Source: a bacterium
GTDB taxonomy: Bacteria > Latescibacterota > UBA2968 > UBA8231
DNA length: 6,571 nucleotides
Direction of reading: 5' to 3'
Assembly (NCBI GenBank): GCA_027593305.1
Contig: JAQCJA010000271.1
Span: 1-6,571, forward strand
Shown: piece after piece, positions 1 through 6,311 of the stretch
Layout: every line of letters begins with the position of its first letter
Numbering within the stretch: the first letter of the stretch is position 1
The notes under the pieces: generated by a model
Told to the model about the DNA's origin: nothing
Seen by the model: the letters and a program-made list of their open reading frames with translations, nothing else
Database searches by the model: none
Translations under genes and position numbers: made by a program

Positions 1-1
1 G

Positions 2-163
2 CACAACGGGATGGGCGTGGAAACCAGCATGCGCTTCAATCCGGAAGAGGGCGACAGGACCCACTTCAACGAAGTGGGTGCCGCCGCCATGGCCGACCTG
101 ATTGTCGCAGATCTGCGTGCCGCCGTCCCCGAACTGGCGGTCTATCTGCGCCCACTTCTATAA
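2..163 (+). CDS. SGNH/GDSL hydrolase, rhamnogalacturonan acetylesterase-like (3' end only)
   Basis: Only the last 53 codons are inside the window; the gene begins to the left of it. The reading frame runs without a stop to TAA at 161-163. Seen: the segment DRTHFNEVGA (bases 53-82) followed by an alanine-rich helix, AAMADLIVADLR. Known: SGNH hydrolases end with a D-x-x-H block carrying the catalytic Asp and His, and the form D-x-T-H-F-x-x-x-G-A is typical of rhamnogalacturonan acetylesterases (the RgaE/RhgT/YesT type), which remove acetyl groups from pectin. The catalytic pair here would be the Asp at 53-55 and the His at 62-64. The nucleophile Ser and the oxyanion Gly/Asn blocks lie off the window, as would any signal peptide, so secretion cannot be judged. 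The next gene starts 6 bases after the stop, in the same frame. Another SGNH esterase with a different substrate is possible. Confidence 0.75.
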   Translation, partial: HNGMGVETSMRFNPEEGDRTHFNEVGAAAMADLIVADLRAAVPELAVYLRPLL

Positions 164-169
164 GAGCAT

Positions 170-2983
170 ATGCTCATCATCCTCTTCCCCGTCCTGGCCT
201 ACGCTGTGGTCCATGTCGTGGGACGATACCATCCGGCCTGCTTTTGGGGCGCCGACCAGCTCCACTACTACCCGATGGCGGTCACGGCGGCCTTTGTTCT
301 GACGGCGCTGGTGGGGATCATTCTTTCTGTCAGGGCGGACTGGCTTCGGCGGGTCGACGACACACTGGGCCGTCTGTTGGCGCCTTTGAAGAGGCGCGCC
401 CCTTCGGACCTCTGGAGCAAGGTCCTGCTGGCGGTCCTCTTCGTTCTCCTCGCCTGCCTCTTCGGTGATCGAACCCACCATCTCGGCGATAGCGCCAAGT
501 GGTTTGCCGTTCTCGATCACGCCCTCCTCGGCACTGCTTCCATGCAGGCCATCCCGGGACACCACAGTCATCTCGACGTACAGGGCCTCGAGTATGTCAA
601 CGTGCAGCAGGCGCTGGATCTGTTCATCCACTTTCAATTGTACCGCGTGGGGCATGTACTGTGGCAGTGGACATCCGTCGATGCCTACGAATGGATCAGC
701 AGTCTGTCGGGTGGGCTGTACGCTGTCATCCTGTGGAGCCTTGCAGGACTGCCAGCGCTGCGCACGCGCGATCGTCTGACGCTCTTCGTTTTCTTTCTCG
801 CTCTGGGGCTGACGCAGCTTTTCTTCGGTTATGGCGAGAGCTACACACTGGTAACTGTGGCGACGGCGCTCTACGTGCTCAGCAGTCTGCGGGCGCTCCG
901 GGGGGAGGCGTCGCTGTTCTACCCGACACTGTGTCTCCTGCTGTCGGTCGCTCTGCACCTGCTGTCCCTGTCGCTGTTGCCCTCATGGTTCTACCTGTTG
1001 TGGCGGGACAGGACACGACTTGGCAACTGGGTACGGAAACCCGTGGTCTTCGTGCCGTGCCTCATCCTCGGTGGCGTTGCCAGCGCCGTTGCCTACGCCG
1101 AACTCTACCGGGATCTGCACTTGCCTTTGTGGCAGACCGAAGAGGCAGGAAAATACGCCCTTGTCTCCATTCCTCATGGGGCGAACCTGGCCAACGAGAT
1201 CCTGCTGCTGTCCCCCTTCGGGTTGCTCTGGGGCATTGTCGCACTGATGCGGCGTCACGAATCTTCCACCCAAAACAGCTTCCTTGGTGTCGCTGCGCTG
1301 GGTTCAGGTGCCTTGATCATCGCCCACTATATCAGCATGGGAGGCAGAGATTGGGATCTCATGGCTTTCCCGGGTTTGTTCTACTCCATGTGGGGGATCT
1401 TCTGCCTGCTGCAGATGACCGACAGTGAGGCCCTTTTGAGAAGAGTTCGATGGTCCGTGCTACCCTTGATGGTGCTGCACACGGCCCTGTGGCTGGGCAT
1501 CAACAACGACCCCGCCCGTGCCATGGAGAGACTGGGAAATCTCCTGCAGTACACGCCCAATCAGGCGCTGCACTATCAGCACTTCGTGCGCGGACACTAC
1601 CACCTGAACGTGCGCCAGGACAGTCCCGCACTTGCCGCCATCCACTTGCGCCAAGCCATTGCCGCCACACCGGACTCAGATGTGGTGACCTTGCGACGCT
1701 ACGAGAAGTATCTGGCGCAGGCCCTCGTCATGGCCGGGGACTTCAGCGGCGCCATGAATCACTTCGACCAGGCTTTCTCCGGGCAGGATCGTCCCGTTGA
1801 GGTGCAGTCGGATCTGACCTTCCACGACCTGTGGATCACGGCTCTGCTTGAGAGTGGCCACGAGGATGCCAGAGGGGGTGCGCACGGCACGGCCGAGCAG
1901 AAGTGGCGTCAGGCCGCCGACCATGCGCAGCAGATCATTGCGATCCAACCATCCGTCTCGCTCTTCAGGCAACTGGGAAGAGCCTTGCAGGTGACCGGGC
2001 AGCCAGAGGCTGCAAGGGACGCCTACCGCAAGAGTCTGGCGCTTCCGGGGAGCCCTCAGGAGCGGGATCTGACCAGCGTGTATCTGGCCCAGAGTCTGCA
2101 GGAGAGTGGGCGTCGCGAAGCTGCGATCCGGATCCTCGAGGAAGCGATCCGGCCCGGCGCCAACCAGGCAGATCTCCACTTCAACCTCGGCAACCTGCTG
2201 TATACCGACGACCAGTTTGGGTCCGCCGCCCTGAACTTTGAAATTGCCATTCAGGGGCATGGTGACAATCCCCGCTTCTATGTCAACGCGGCGAAAACCC
2301 TCATGGCCCTCGGCGAAGTCGAGCGAGCCAGGCAGATCCTGGACCGTGGCGTTGAGCAGATCCCTGACAGTGCCGAGCTCTGCCACAGTCTGGGCGACGT
2401 CGCGCGGGCCCAGGGACAGACCGACCAAGCCATGGCTGCCTACGCAAGAGCGGCCGAACTCGGATCCATGGATGTGCGGACCTATCTGTCGCTGAGCCGA
2501 CTGCACCTTGACGCCGGCGACAGGAAAAACGCCCTGCCCCTGCTGCAGCACGCACTTCATGCGGATCTTCATGGACGTGATGACACTATGTTAACCCGGA
2601 TCGGCATGGACCTGTTCGAACTCGGCAGGATCCAGGAAGCGGCCGAGGCCTACAGCGGGGCGCTGGCGATGAACGGACAGAATCTGGATGCCGGGAACAA
2701 CCTCGGTTGGTGTCTATTTTTGCAGGGGCAGCTTGATCGCGCCGCCGATGCCTTCGGCTCGGTCCTGGCCAGAGGGCGGAGCCCGCAGGCCCAATTCAAC
2801 CTGGGACTGGTCTTTCTGACGCAGGGTCGCATCGACCAGGCCAGGGCAGTCTATGCACAGGGCCTTGAGCAGTACGGGGCGGCGACGGCGGAACAGATCG
2901 GTGCACTGCGCGACCTGCGCCAGATGGTTCAGCGCGGTACGCAGGTCGCCGAGGCCTCGGCCATTCTGCAGATGTTCCCGTAA
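170..2983 (+). CDS. Multi-pass membrane protein with GT-C-like N-terminal half and C-terminal TPR solenoid
   Basis: This is a 937-residue protein in two halves. Residues 1-445 hold about 11-12 hydrophobic segments (for example 1-18, 35-54, 85-98, 203-219, 248-275, 291-311, 371-390, 398-415 and 428-444). Loops between them carry conserved-looking polar motifs: LGDSAKWFA with D107, GYGESYTL with E223, a membrane-embedded H263, and GGRDWDLMAFP with R393, D394 and D396. An acidic residue in an early extracytoplasmic loop is typical of GT-C glycosyltransferases that use lipid-linked sugars, so that fold is inferred; no specific family was proven. Residues about 465-920 form roughly ten TPR units with the usual Gly/Ala/Ala/Pro pattern, such as LFRQLGRALQVTGQPEAARD and FNLGLVFLTQGRIDQARAVY. 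The order resembles TMTC-type O-mannosyltransferases and bacterial TPR-fused PMT-like proteins. The ATG at 170 is the first start after the upstream stop; the ribosome site is weak (AAGAG at 162-166), which suggests translational coupling. Substrate and role are unknown. Confidence 0.85.
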   Translation: MLIILFPVLAYAVVHVVGRYHPACFWGADQLHYYPMAVTAAFVLTALVGIILSVRADWLRRVDDTLGRLLAPLKRRAPSDLWSKVLLAVLFVLLACLFGDRTHHLGDSAKWFAVLDHALLGTASMQAIPGHHSHLDVQGLEYVNVQQALDLFIHFQLYRVGHVLWQWTSVDAYEWISSLSGGLYAVILWSLAGLPALRTRDRLTLFVFFLALGLTQLFFGYGESYTLVTVATALYVLSSLRALRGEASLFYPTLCLLLSVALHLLSLSLLPSWFYLLWRDRTRLGNWVRKPVVFVPCLILGGVASAVAYAELYRDLHLPLWQTEEAGKYALVSIPHGANLANEILLLSPFGLLWGIVALMRRHESSTQNSFLGVAALGSGALIIAHYISMGGRDWDLMAFPGLFYSMWGIFCLLQMTDSEALLRRVRWSVLPLMVLHTALWLGINNDPARAMERLGNLLQYTPNQALHYQHFVRGHYHLNVRQDSPALAAIHLRQAIAATPDSDVVTLRRYEKYLAQALVMAGDFSGAMNHFDQAFSGQDRPVEVQSDLTFHDLWITALLESGHEDARGGAHGTAEQKWRQAADHAQQIIAIQPSVSLFRQLGRALQVTGQPEAARDAYRKSLALPGSPQERDLTSVYLAQSLQESGRREAAIRILEEAIRPGANQADLHFNLGNLLYTDDQFGSAALNFEIAIQGHGDNPRFYVNAAKTLMALGEVERARQILDRGVEQIPDSAELCHSLGDVARAQGQTDQAMAAYARAAELGSMDVRTYLSLSRLHLDAGDRKNALPLLQHALHADLHGRDDTMLTRIGMDLFELGRIQEAAEAYSGALAMNGQNLDAGNNLGWCLFLQGQLDRAADAFGSVLARGRSPQAQFNLGLVFLTQGRIDQARAVYAQGLEQYGAATAEQIGALRDLRQMVQRGTQVAEASAILQMFP

Positions 2984-2990
2984 AGGATAT

Positions 2991-2996
2991 GGAGGA
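2991..2996 (+). promoter_or_regulatory. Strong Shine-Dalgarno site fixing the enolase-family start
   Basis: GGAGGA lies 3 bases before the ATG at 3000, counting from its last base. The same frame stays open further upstream to 2853 inside the TPR gene, but that stretch overlaps the preceding gene and has no protein resemblance to the family. The site therefore decides the start at 3000. It is the best ribosome-binding sequence among the + strand genes of the window. Confidence 0.8.
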
Positions 2997-2999
2997 AGA

Positions 3000-4127
3000 A
3001 TGCGCATCCGTACCGTAGAAGGATTCAACCTGAGTTGCCCGTTGGCACAGCCCTTCGGCTGGTCCCAGGGCTGGGTGAACGAGCGCAACGTCGGGATCGT
3101 GCGTATCACGACAGATGAAGGCCTCGTCGGCTGGGGCGAAGGCAGCGCCGACGTGGAGCATCTGGCACCGCTGTTGATCGGTGCAGACCCGATGGATCGC
3201 AATGGGCTCTGGGAGCGCTGTTTTCACAGTATGTACAACGCGAACAATTTCGTCGGCTTCGGCGGCAGTGCTCTGAGCGCGATCGACATCGCCCTGTGGG
3301 ATCTGGCGGGCAAGGCGACGGGCCTTCCCGTGTGTGACCTGCTCGGCGGTCGGATACGCGACCGGGTGGCGGTCTATGCCACCGGCCTCTACTACACCGA
3401 GGGGGAGTTTCCCGAGCGCCTGCTGGAAGAGGCCCGCAGCTACGTCGACGCCGGCTACACCGGCATGAAAACCAAGGTCGGTGGCTTGTCGATCGAGGAG
3501 GATGTGCGCCGCGTCGCCGCCATTCGTGAGACCATCGGCTTCGAGGTGCAGCTCATGGTCGACGCCAATCTTGCCTACAACGCGACGACGGCAATCCGCA
3601 TCGGGCGTCAACTGGCGGAACTGGATGTCTTCTGGTTTGAGGAACCCGTCAATCCGCGGGACATCGATGGCTTGCTGCAGGTGAAGGCGGCGCTGCCCAT
3701 GGCGATCGCCGGGGGCGAAAACCTGCGCACCCGATTCGATTTCCGCGACTATCTGACCCGCCGCGCCTTCGATGTTGTGCAGCCCGATGTCGCCCACTGT
3801 GGGGGTCTGACGGAGATGTCACGAATCGCCGCCATGGCCAGTGCCTGTGGTACGCTGGTCTGTCCCCACGTTTGGGGCACTCCCATCATGATCGCTGCCA
3901 GCCTGCACCTGGCGGCAACACTGCCCTCCTGTCCCCCGGCACGCAATCCGGTGCCCTACGCCCAGGAGCCTGTCATGGAATTCGATCGCACACCCAACGC
4001 GATCCGCGAAGAACTGTGCACGACCACCTTTGTGGCGCAGGACAGCTATCTGGACGTGCCCACCGGACCGGGGTTGGGCATTGAAGTGGACGAAGAGTCC
4101 CTGCAGCATTTCTGCAGGCGGGTCTGA
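3000..4127 (+). CDS. Mandelate racemase/muconate lactonizing enzyme family protein, D-galactarolactone cycloisomerase-like
   Basis: This 375-residue enzyme of the enolase superfamily is full length for the family. The N-terminal capping domain covers about residues 1-120 and contains TDEGLVGWGE and SAIDIALWDLAGK. The barrel follows with all expected active-site residues of the mandelate racemase subgroup: the K-x-K pair K157/K159 (GMKTKVGG), metal ligands D188 (MVDAN), E214 (WFEEP) and E240 (AGGEN), then D263 (QPDV) and H290 (CPHVWGT) as the Asp-His dyad. Members abstract a proton next to a carboxylate, with Mg2+, to epimerise, dehydrate or cycloisomerise sugar acids. From memory, the YATG motif and the tail EPVMEFDRT-x-N-x-x-R plus GPGLGIE resemble Agrobacterium D-galactarolactone cycloisomerase (Gci). 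The same tail also occurs in many uncharacterised members, so the substrate is only a suggestion. The gene lies 16 bases after the TPR gene and 3 bases before the reductase, probably in one operon. The product is cytoplasmic; no signal peptide is seen. Confidence 0.92.
   Translation: MRIRTVEGFNLSCPLAQPFGWSQGWVNERNVGIVRITTDEGLVGWGEGSADVEHLAPLLIGADPMDRNGLWERCFHSMYNANNFVGFGGSALSAIDIALWDLAGKATGLPVCDLLGGRIRDRVAVYATGLYYTEGEFPERLLEEARSYVDAGYTGMKTKVGGLSIEEDVRRVAAIRETIGFEVQLMVDANLAYNATTAIRIGRQLAELDVFWFEEPVNPRDIDGLLQVKAALPMAIAGGENLRTRFDFRDYLTRRAFDVVQPDVAHCGGLTEMSRIAAMASACGTLVCPHVWGTPIMIAASLHLAATLPSCPPARNPVPYAQEPVMEFDRTPNAIREELCTTTFVAQDSYLDVPTGPGLGIEVDEESLQHFCRRV
4100..4118 (+). repeat. Perfect 7-bp hairpin just before the reductase start
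   Basis: CCTGCAG at 4100-4106 and CTGCAGG at 4112-4118 are perfect inverted copies around a 5-base loop (CATTT). The hairpin lies inside the last codons of the enolase-family gene and ends 12 bases before the next ATG at 4131. In the messenger RNA it would sit where the ribosome for the reductase must land, so it could affect coupling between the two genes. The sequence is also simply a pair of CTGCAG palindromes in coding DNA, so chance is a real alternative. Confidence 0.4.
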
Positions 4128-4130
4128 AAG

Positions 4131-4991
4131 ATGCAGTACCGCGAGTTCGGCCAGACGGGGATGCAACTCAGCGCTGTCGGCCTGGGAGGGCTGCTGGCAC
4201 ACCATTGGGAAGGCGCAAGCGGCCATCCACCCCCCGGGGAGAAACGACAGATCTACCTGCGCGCCGCCGAGATGGGCGTCAATCTTTTCGACATGGGCTA
4301 CGGCGACGAGGTCCACATCCCCGCTGAGCTGAAGGGGGTGCAGGATGATCGCTACTTCTCGCTGAAGGTTGGCGCGCCCAGGGCGGCCGAACTGGAAGAC
4401 ACCGTCGACAGGCATCTGGCCAATATTCAGCGCGAGGCCCTCGATATCCTCCGCGTACACCACTATGGCTACATGGCTGACGAGGGACTGCGCCAGCGGA
4501 TCGCTGCGCTCAAACAGGCAGGCAAAGTTCGCGCCCTGTGCCTGATCCGACACTTCGAACAAGACCAGCAGGCCTATCTGGACCGAGGCTCAGAGCCCGA
4601 AGCCGATGCGGACCTGGTGATCTATAACTACGTCTGTCGTCAGCAGGCGGTGGGGATCGCCCGGGCTGCCAGCATGGGCAAGGGTGTTCTGGTCATGAAA
4701 GCCCTCGGCGGCCAGTATCTCAGCTGGATCCACAAGAACACCACCGACTGGATGGCGGCAACCCCGGAAACGCTGATACAGCTGTCCCCGCTGGGTGAAA
4801 GCATGCGGCACGAAGTCGAGCTGGTCTACTCCTTCAGCGCCGGTTCGTGGCATGAGCTGGCAGCACCTGACGAAAAGGTGGCGCCCACGGGAGCTGCCGT
4901 CGCGTGGGTGCTGGACAACCCCGGTGTCAGCAGCGCTCTGGTGGCTGTGGCGAGTGTCGCCGAGCTGGAGTCGGCCCTGGCGTTGATATGA
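4131..4991 (+). CDS. Divergent aldo/keto reductase family protein
   Basis: This 286-residue barrel protein starts YREFGQTGMQLSAVGLGG, the standard opening of aldo/keto reductases, and ends with VAWVLDNPGVSSALVAVASVAELESAL, the usual late barrel segment. These NAD(P)H enzymes reduce or oxidise sugars and other carbonyls in the cytoplasm. The tetrad can be placed at D54, Y57, K79 (SLKVG) and H110 (DILRVHHYGY). Two points are odd. The Asp and Tyr are 3 residues apart (FDMGY), where the family normally has 5. The strand that usually reads G-V-S-N reads ALCLIRHF (136-142), and the usual Q-x-x-Y-N is LVIYN, so typical nicotinamide contacts are missing. The protein also stops right after the helix at 276-286, without the C-terminal extension or 4Fe-4S domain of some relatives. 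The ATG at 4131 lies 3 bases after the upstream stop with only a weak GAAAG before it, implying coupling. Activity may be altered or lost. Confidence 0.85.
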   Translation: MQYREFGQTGMQLSAVGLGGLLAHHWEGASGHPPPGEKRQIYLRAAEMGVNLFDMGYGDEVHIPAELKGVQDDRYFSLKVGAPRAAELEDTVDRHLANIQREALDILRVHHYGYMADEGLRQRIAALKQAGKVRALCLIRHFEQDQQAYLDRGSEPEADADLVIYNYVCRQQAVGIARAASMGKGVLVMKALGGQYLSWIHKNTTDWMAATPETLIQLSPLGESMRHEVELVYSFSAGSWHELAAPDEKVAPTGAAVAWVLDNPGVSSALVAVASVAELESALALI

Positions 4992-4993
4992 AC

Positions 4994-5057
4994 CGGAAAC
5001 TTCCGCGGCCGTCGGCCGAACCTGTACGCACGGGTGGTCTGCCGACGCCGATCTCGG
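4994..5057. repeat. Cluster of small palindromes between convergent genes
   Basis: The gap between the reductase stop (4991) and the lipoprotein stop (5099) holds several inverted repeats: CGGAA-AC-TTCCG at 4994-5005, CGGCCG-T-CGGCCG at 5006-5018, CGTCGGC at 5010-5016 with GCCGACG at 5041-5047, and CCGA-TC-TCGG at 5048-5057. Such a place suits a bidirectional transcription end, but no run of T follows on either strand, so a classic intrinsic terminator is not shown. In DNA this rich in G and C, short palindromes are common by chance. Confidence 0.3.
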
Positions 5058-5098
5058 GCCAACACGCGACCCCATGACCGGTCCTGCGCAGAGCCTTG

Positions 5099-6190
5099 CT
5101 ACCGGCCGAATCCCTCACTGTCGAAGGCCGCCTGGATACGCCCGGAATCTTTGAGGTTGCTGTTGCCGAGGATCGCGACCTCGAGCGACTCATCGTTCGC
5201 TTCAGGATTTGTGATCGGGCTCGTATAGGTGAGCAGGTAGAAGCTGTTGGACAGGTCCGCGATCTCGCCCTGGATGTCGAGGAAGATCTGCTGCAAACCC
5301 GAGATATCGCTCGCCTCAAAGAAGCCCATCGTACCAGAGGACAACTGCTGCAAGGGCCCGCGATCGAGATCCGGGCTGTCGAGGGCGGCAACGTAGATCT
5401 TTTTGAGAGCACCGTCGGCGCCCAGCATTGCGTTCACAGCATCCCGGATTTTCAGCTTCGGGTCGGCGTTATGGAACCCATCGGTGAAAATCACCAGGCT
5501 GCCGTCGATGATTCTCTCCATCGACACTTCATCGGACCAGGCCTGCGAAACATCGATGATCGCACCATAGAGGTTTGTCGAGTCGAACAACTCACTTTCC
5601 GGGATGCCTTCGACGGCAGTGACCAGAGTCGCCACATCGTCGGTGAAATCCTGGATCAGCCGTGTCTCCTTGTCGAAGACGTACACGGCGATCTGCTGAT
5701 TCTCGGTCTTGTTGTTGATGAGGGCGATCGTCGCCTCTTTGATCTGTGGCACCAGATCCTCGACGCTGGAACTCAGGTCGAGTAGCAACACCGTCGGTAT
5801 CTCAAACGGAATGGTCTCGGAGTTGATCGTCGCGTTTGACTCCACCCCGATCTTGCGCCCGTTCTCAGCCATGACAAAGTCTTCGGGCAGCAGCGTGCCG
5901 ACGCCCCTGCCGGCGTCGTTCTGCACCTGCATGAGAACGCGCACCTGCCTGGCCAGCGGGTCGACGGACACGCCGAAGCTGGTCATGACGTAGAATTTGT
6001 CCTCGTCGTACGTACAGGTGCCGTCGTCCTTGTTGGCACTGCGCGAGAAGTCTCTCGCGGCAATGTCGGTGCAGCCAGCGATCTCCGGTTGGTCCGGAAC
6101 CCGAATCGGGTTGCCCTCGCCGTCACCACCACAGCCGCTGCCAACAGCGACAGCCGTCGCCAGCAGTGCAAGAACCAATGCTTTCATCAT
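5099..6190 (-). CDS. Secreted VWA-domain lipoprotein with N-terminal GCTD...DDGTC cysteine motif
   Basis: The product is 363 residues from the ATG at 6190. A short hydrophobic signal (about 3-16) leads to VGSG-C20, a somewhat loose lipobox, then a Gly-rich linker. Residues 39-61 contain GCTD, a spacer and DDGTCTY, with C40 and C59 as a likely disulfide. Residues about 67-130 form a predicted beta-rich segment with GVGTLLPEDFVMAENGRKI, much like the region before the VWA domain in VWFA-related bacterial proteins. The VWA domain spans about 131-325 with a complete metal site: DLSSS (D138, S140, S142), T205 and TDG (D237). Such domains bind partner proteins through a divalent metal ion at the cell surface or in the periplasm. 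The partner is unknown and no neighbour suggests one. A GTG at 6193 and an ATG at 6187 are alternative starts; GGTGA at 6197-6201 fits 6190 best. An in-frame stop at 6197-6199 rules out anything longer. Confidence 0.88.
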   Translation of the reverse strand: MMKALVLALLATAVAVGSGCGGDGEGNPIRVPDQPEIAGCTDIAARDFSRSANKDDGTCTYDEDKFYVMTSFGVSVDPLARQVRVLMQVQNDAGRGVGTLLPEDFVMAENGRKIGVESNATINSETIPFEIPTVLLLDLSSSVEDLVPQIKEATIALINNKTENQQIAVYVFDKETRLIQDFTDDVATLVTAVEGIPESELFDSTNLYGAIIDVSQAWSDEVSMERIIDGSLVIFTDGFHNADPKLKIRDAVNAMLGADGALKKIYVAALDSPDLDRGPLQQLSSGTMGFFEASDISGLQQIFLDIQGEIADLSNSFYLLTYTSPITNPEANDESLEVAILGNSNLKDSGRIQAAFDSEGFGR

Positions 6191-6196
6191 CACACT

Positions 6197-6201
6197 TCAC
6201 C
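6197..6201 (-). promoter_or_regulatory. Ribosome-binding site of the VWA lipoprotein gene
   Basis: On the - strand GGTGA stands 6 bases before the ATG at 6190. It matches the 3' part of the extended Shine-Dalgarno sequence (GGAGGTGA). It is too close to the GTG at 6193 to serve that codon well, which is why the ATG at 6190 is preferred. Confidence 0.5.
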
Positions 6202-6210
6202 GACGTTAGG

Positions 6211-6263
6211 ATTGTACCAGTAGAAAGCTCTCCTTGGATAACGCCGTTCATATGGAGTGTCAA
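6211..6263 (-). promoter_or_regulatory. Putative sigma-70-type promoter elements for the VWA lipoprotein gene
   Basis: Read on the - strand, TGGTACAAT at 6219-6211 matches an extended -10 element (TGn followed by a hexamer one base from TATAAT). Transcription from it would start about 10-15 bases before the ATG. A perfect -35 hexamer, TTGACA, lies further upstream at 6263-6258, but it is too far from this -10 (over 40 bases). At the normal 17-base spacing it faces only TATCCA at 6240-6235, a poor -10. So there may be one extended -10 promoter, or two weak ones. Both elements lie in the non-coding gap, which supports a role. Confidence 0.4.
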
Positions 6264-6270
6264 GCACCGG

Positions 6271-6311
6271 GGCGACCGACAAGGCCGGGAGGCCTCGTGA
6301 AACGGGTCGCC
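6271..6311. repeat. Nested inverted repeat downstream of the SDR gene
   Basis: GGCGACC at 6271-6277 pairs perfectly with GGTCGCC at 6305-6311. Inside the loop, AGGCC at 6282-6286 pairs with GGCCT at 6291-6295 around a GGGA loop. The structure begins 11 bases after the SDR stop codon in the direction of SDR transcription, and ends just before the promoter-like TTGACA of the next gene. It could mark the end of the SDR transcript or protect it, but no T run follows it on the - strand, so it is not a canonical intrinsic terminator. Confidence 0.35.

Noticed and set aside
158..958. Open frame of 266 codons on the - strand, opposite the membrane domain of the large protein
   Set aside because: It lies wholly opposite a clear membrane-protein gene, its product is a Gln/Arg/Glu-rich mixture with no known motif, and it is a usual by-product of GC-rich codon use.
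1676..2572. Open frame of 298 codons on the - strand, opposite the TPR region
   Set aside because: It is antisense to well-formed TPR repeats. Its product has no domain signal and no ribosome site was evident.
2853..2999. Longer start for the enolase-family protein
   Set aside because: The frame is open, but these residues overlap the end of the TPR gene, are Arg/Ser-rich and unlike the family. GGAGGA at 2991 and the ATG at 3000 give the expected N-terminus.
2796..3797. Open frame of 333 codons on the - strand, opposite the enolase-family gene
   Set aside because: The + strand frame has every catalytic residue of its family, whereas the antisense product has none recognisable.
4988..5077. 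29-codon open frame whose ATG overlaps the reductase stop (ATGA)
   Set aside because: The overlap looks like a coupled small gene, but the product is Pro/Arg-rich with no motif, there is no ribosome site, and it runs through the palindromes of the intergenic region. I also tested it as a frameshifted tail of the reductase; it does not resemble the family's C-terminus.
5096..5785. Open frame of 229 codons on the + strand, opposite the VWA gene
   Set aside because: The - strand frame has a signal peptide and a full metal site. The + strand product is a mirror of the VWA codons without family features.
6232..6237. AAGGAG on the - strand as a ribosome site for a small gene before the VWA lipoprotein
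   Set aside because: No ATG, GTG or TTG follows at a workable distance; the sequence lies within the promoter-like stretch.
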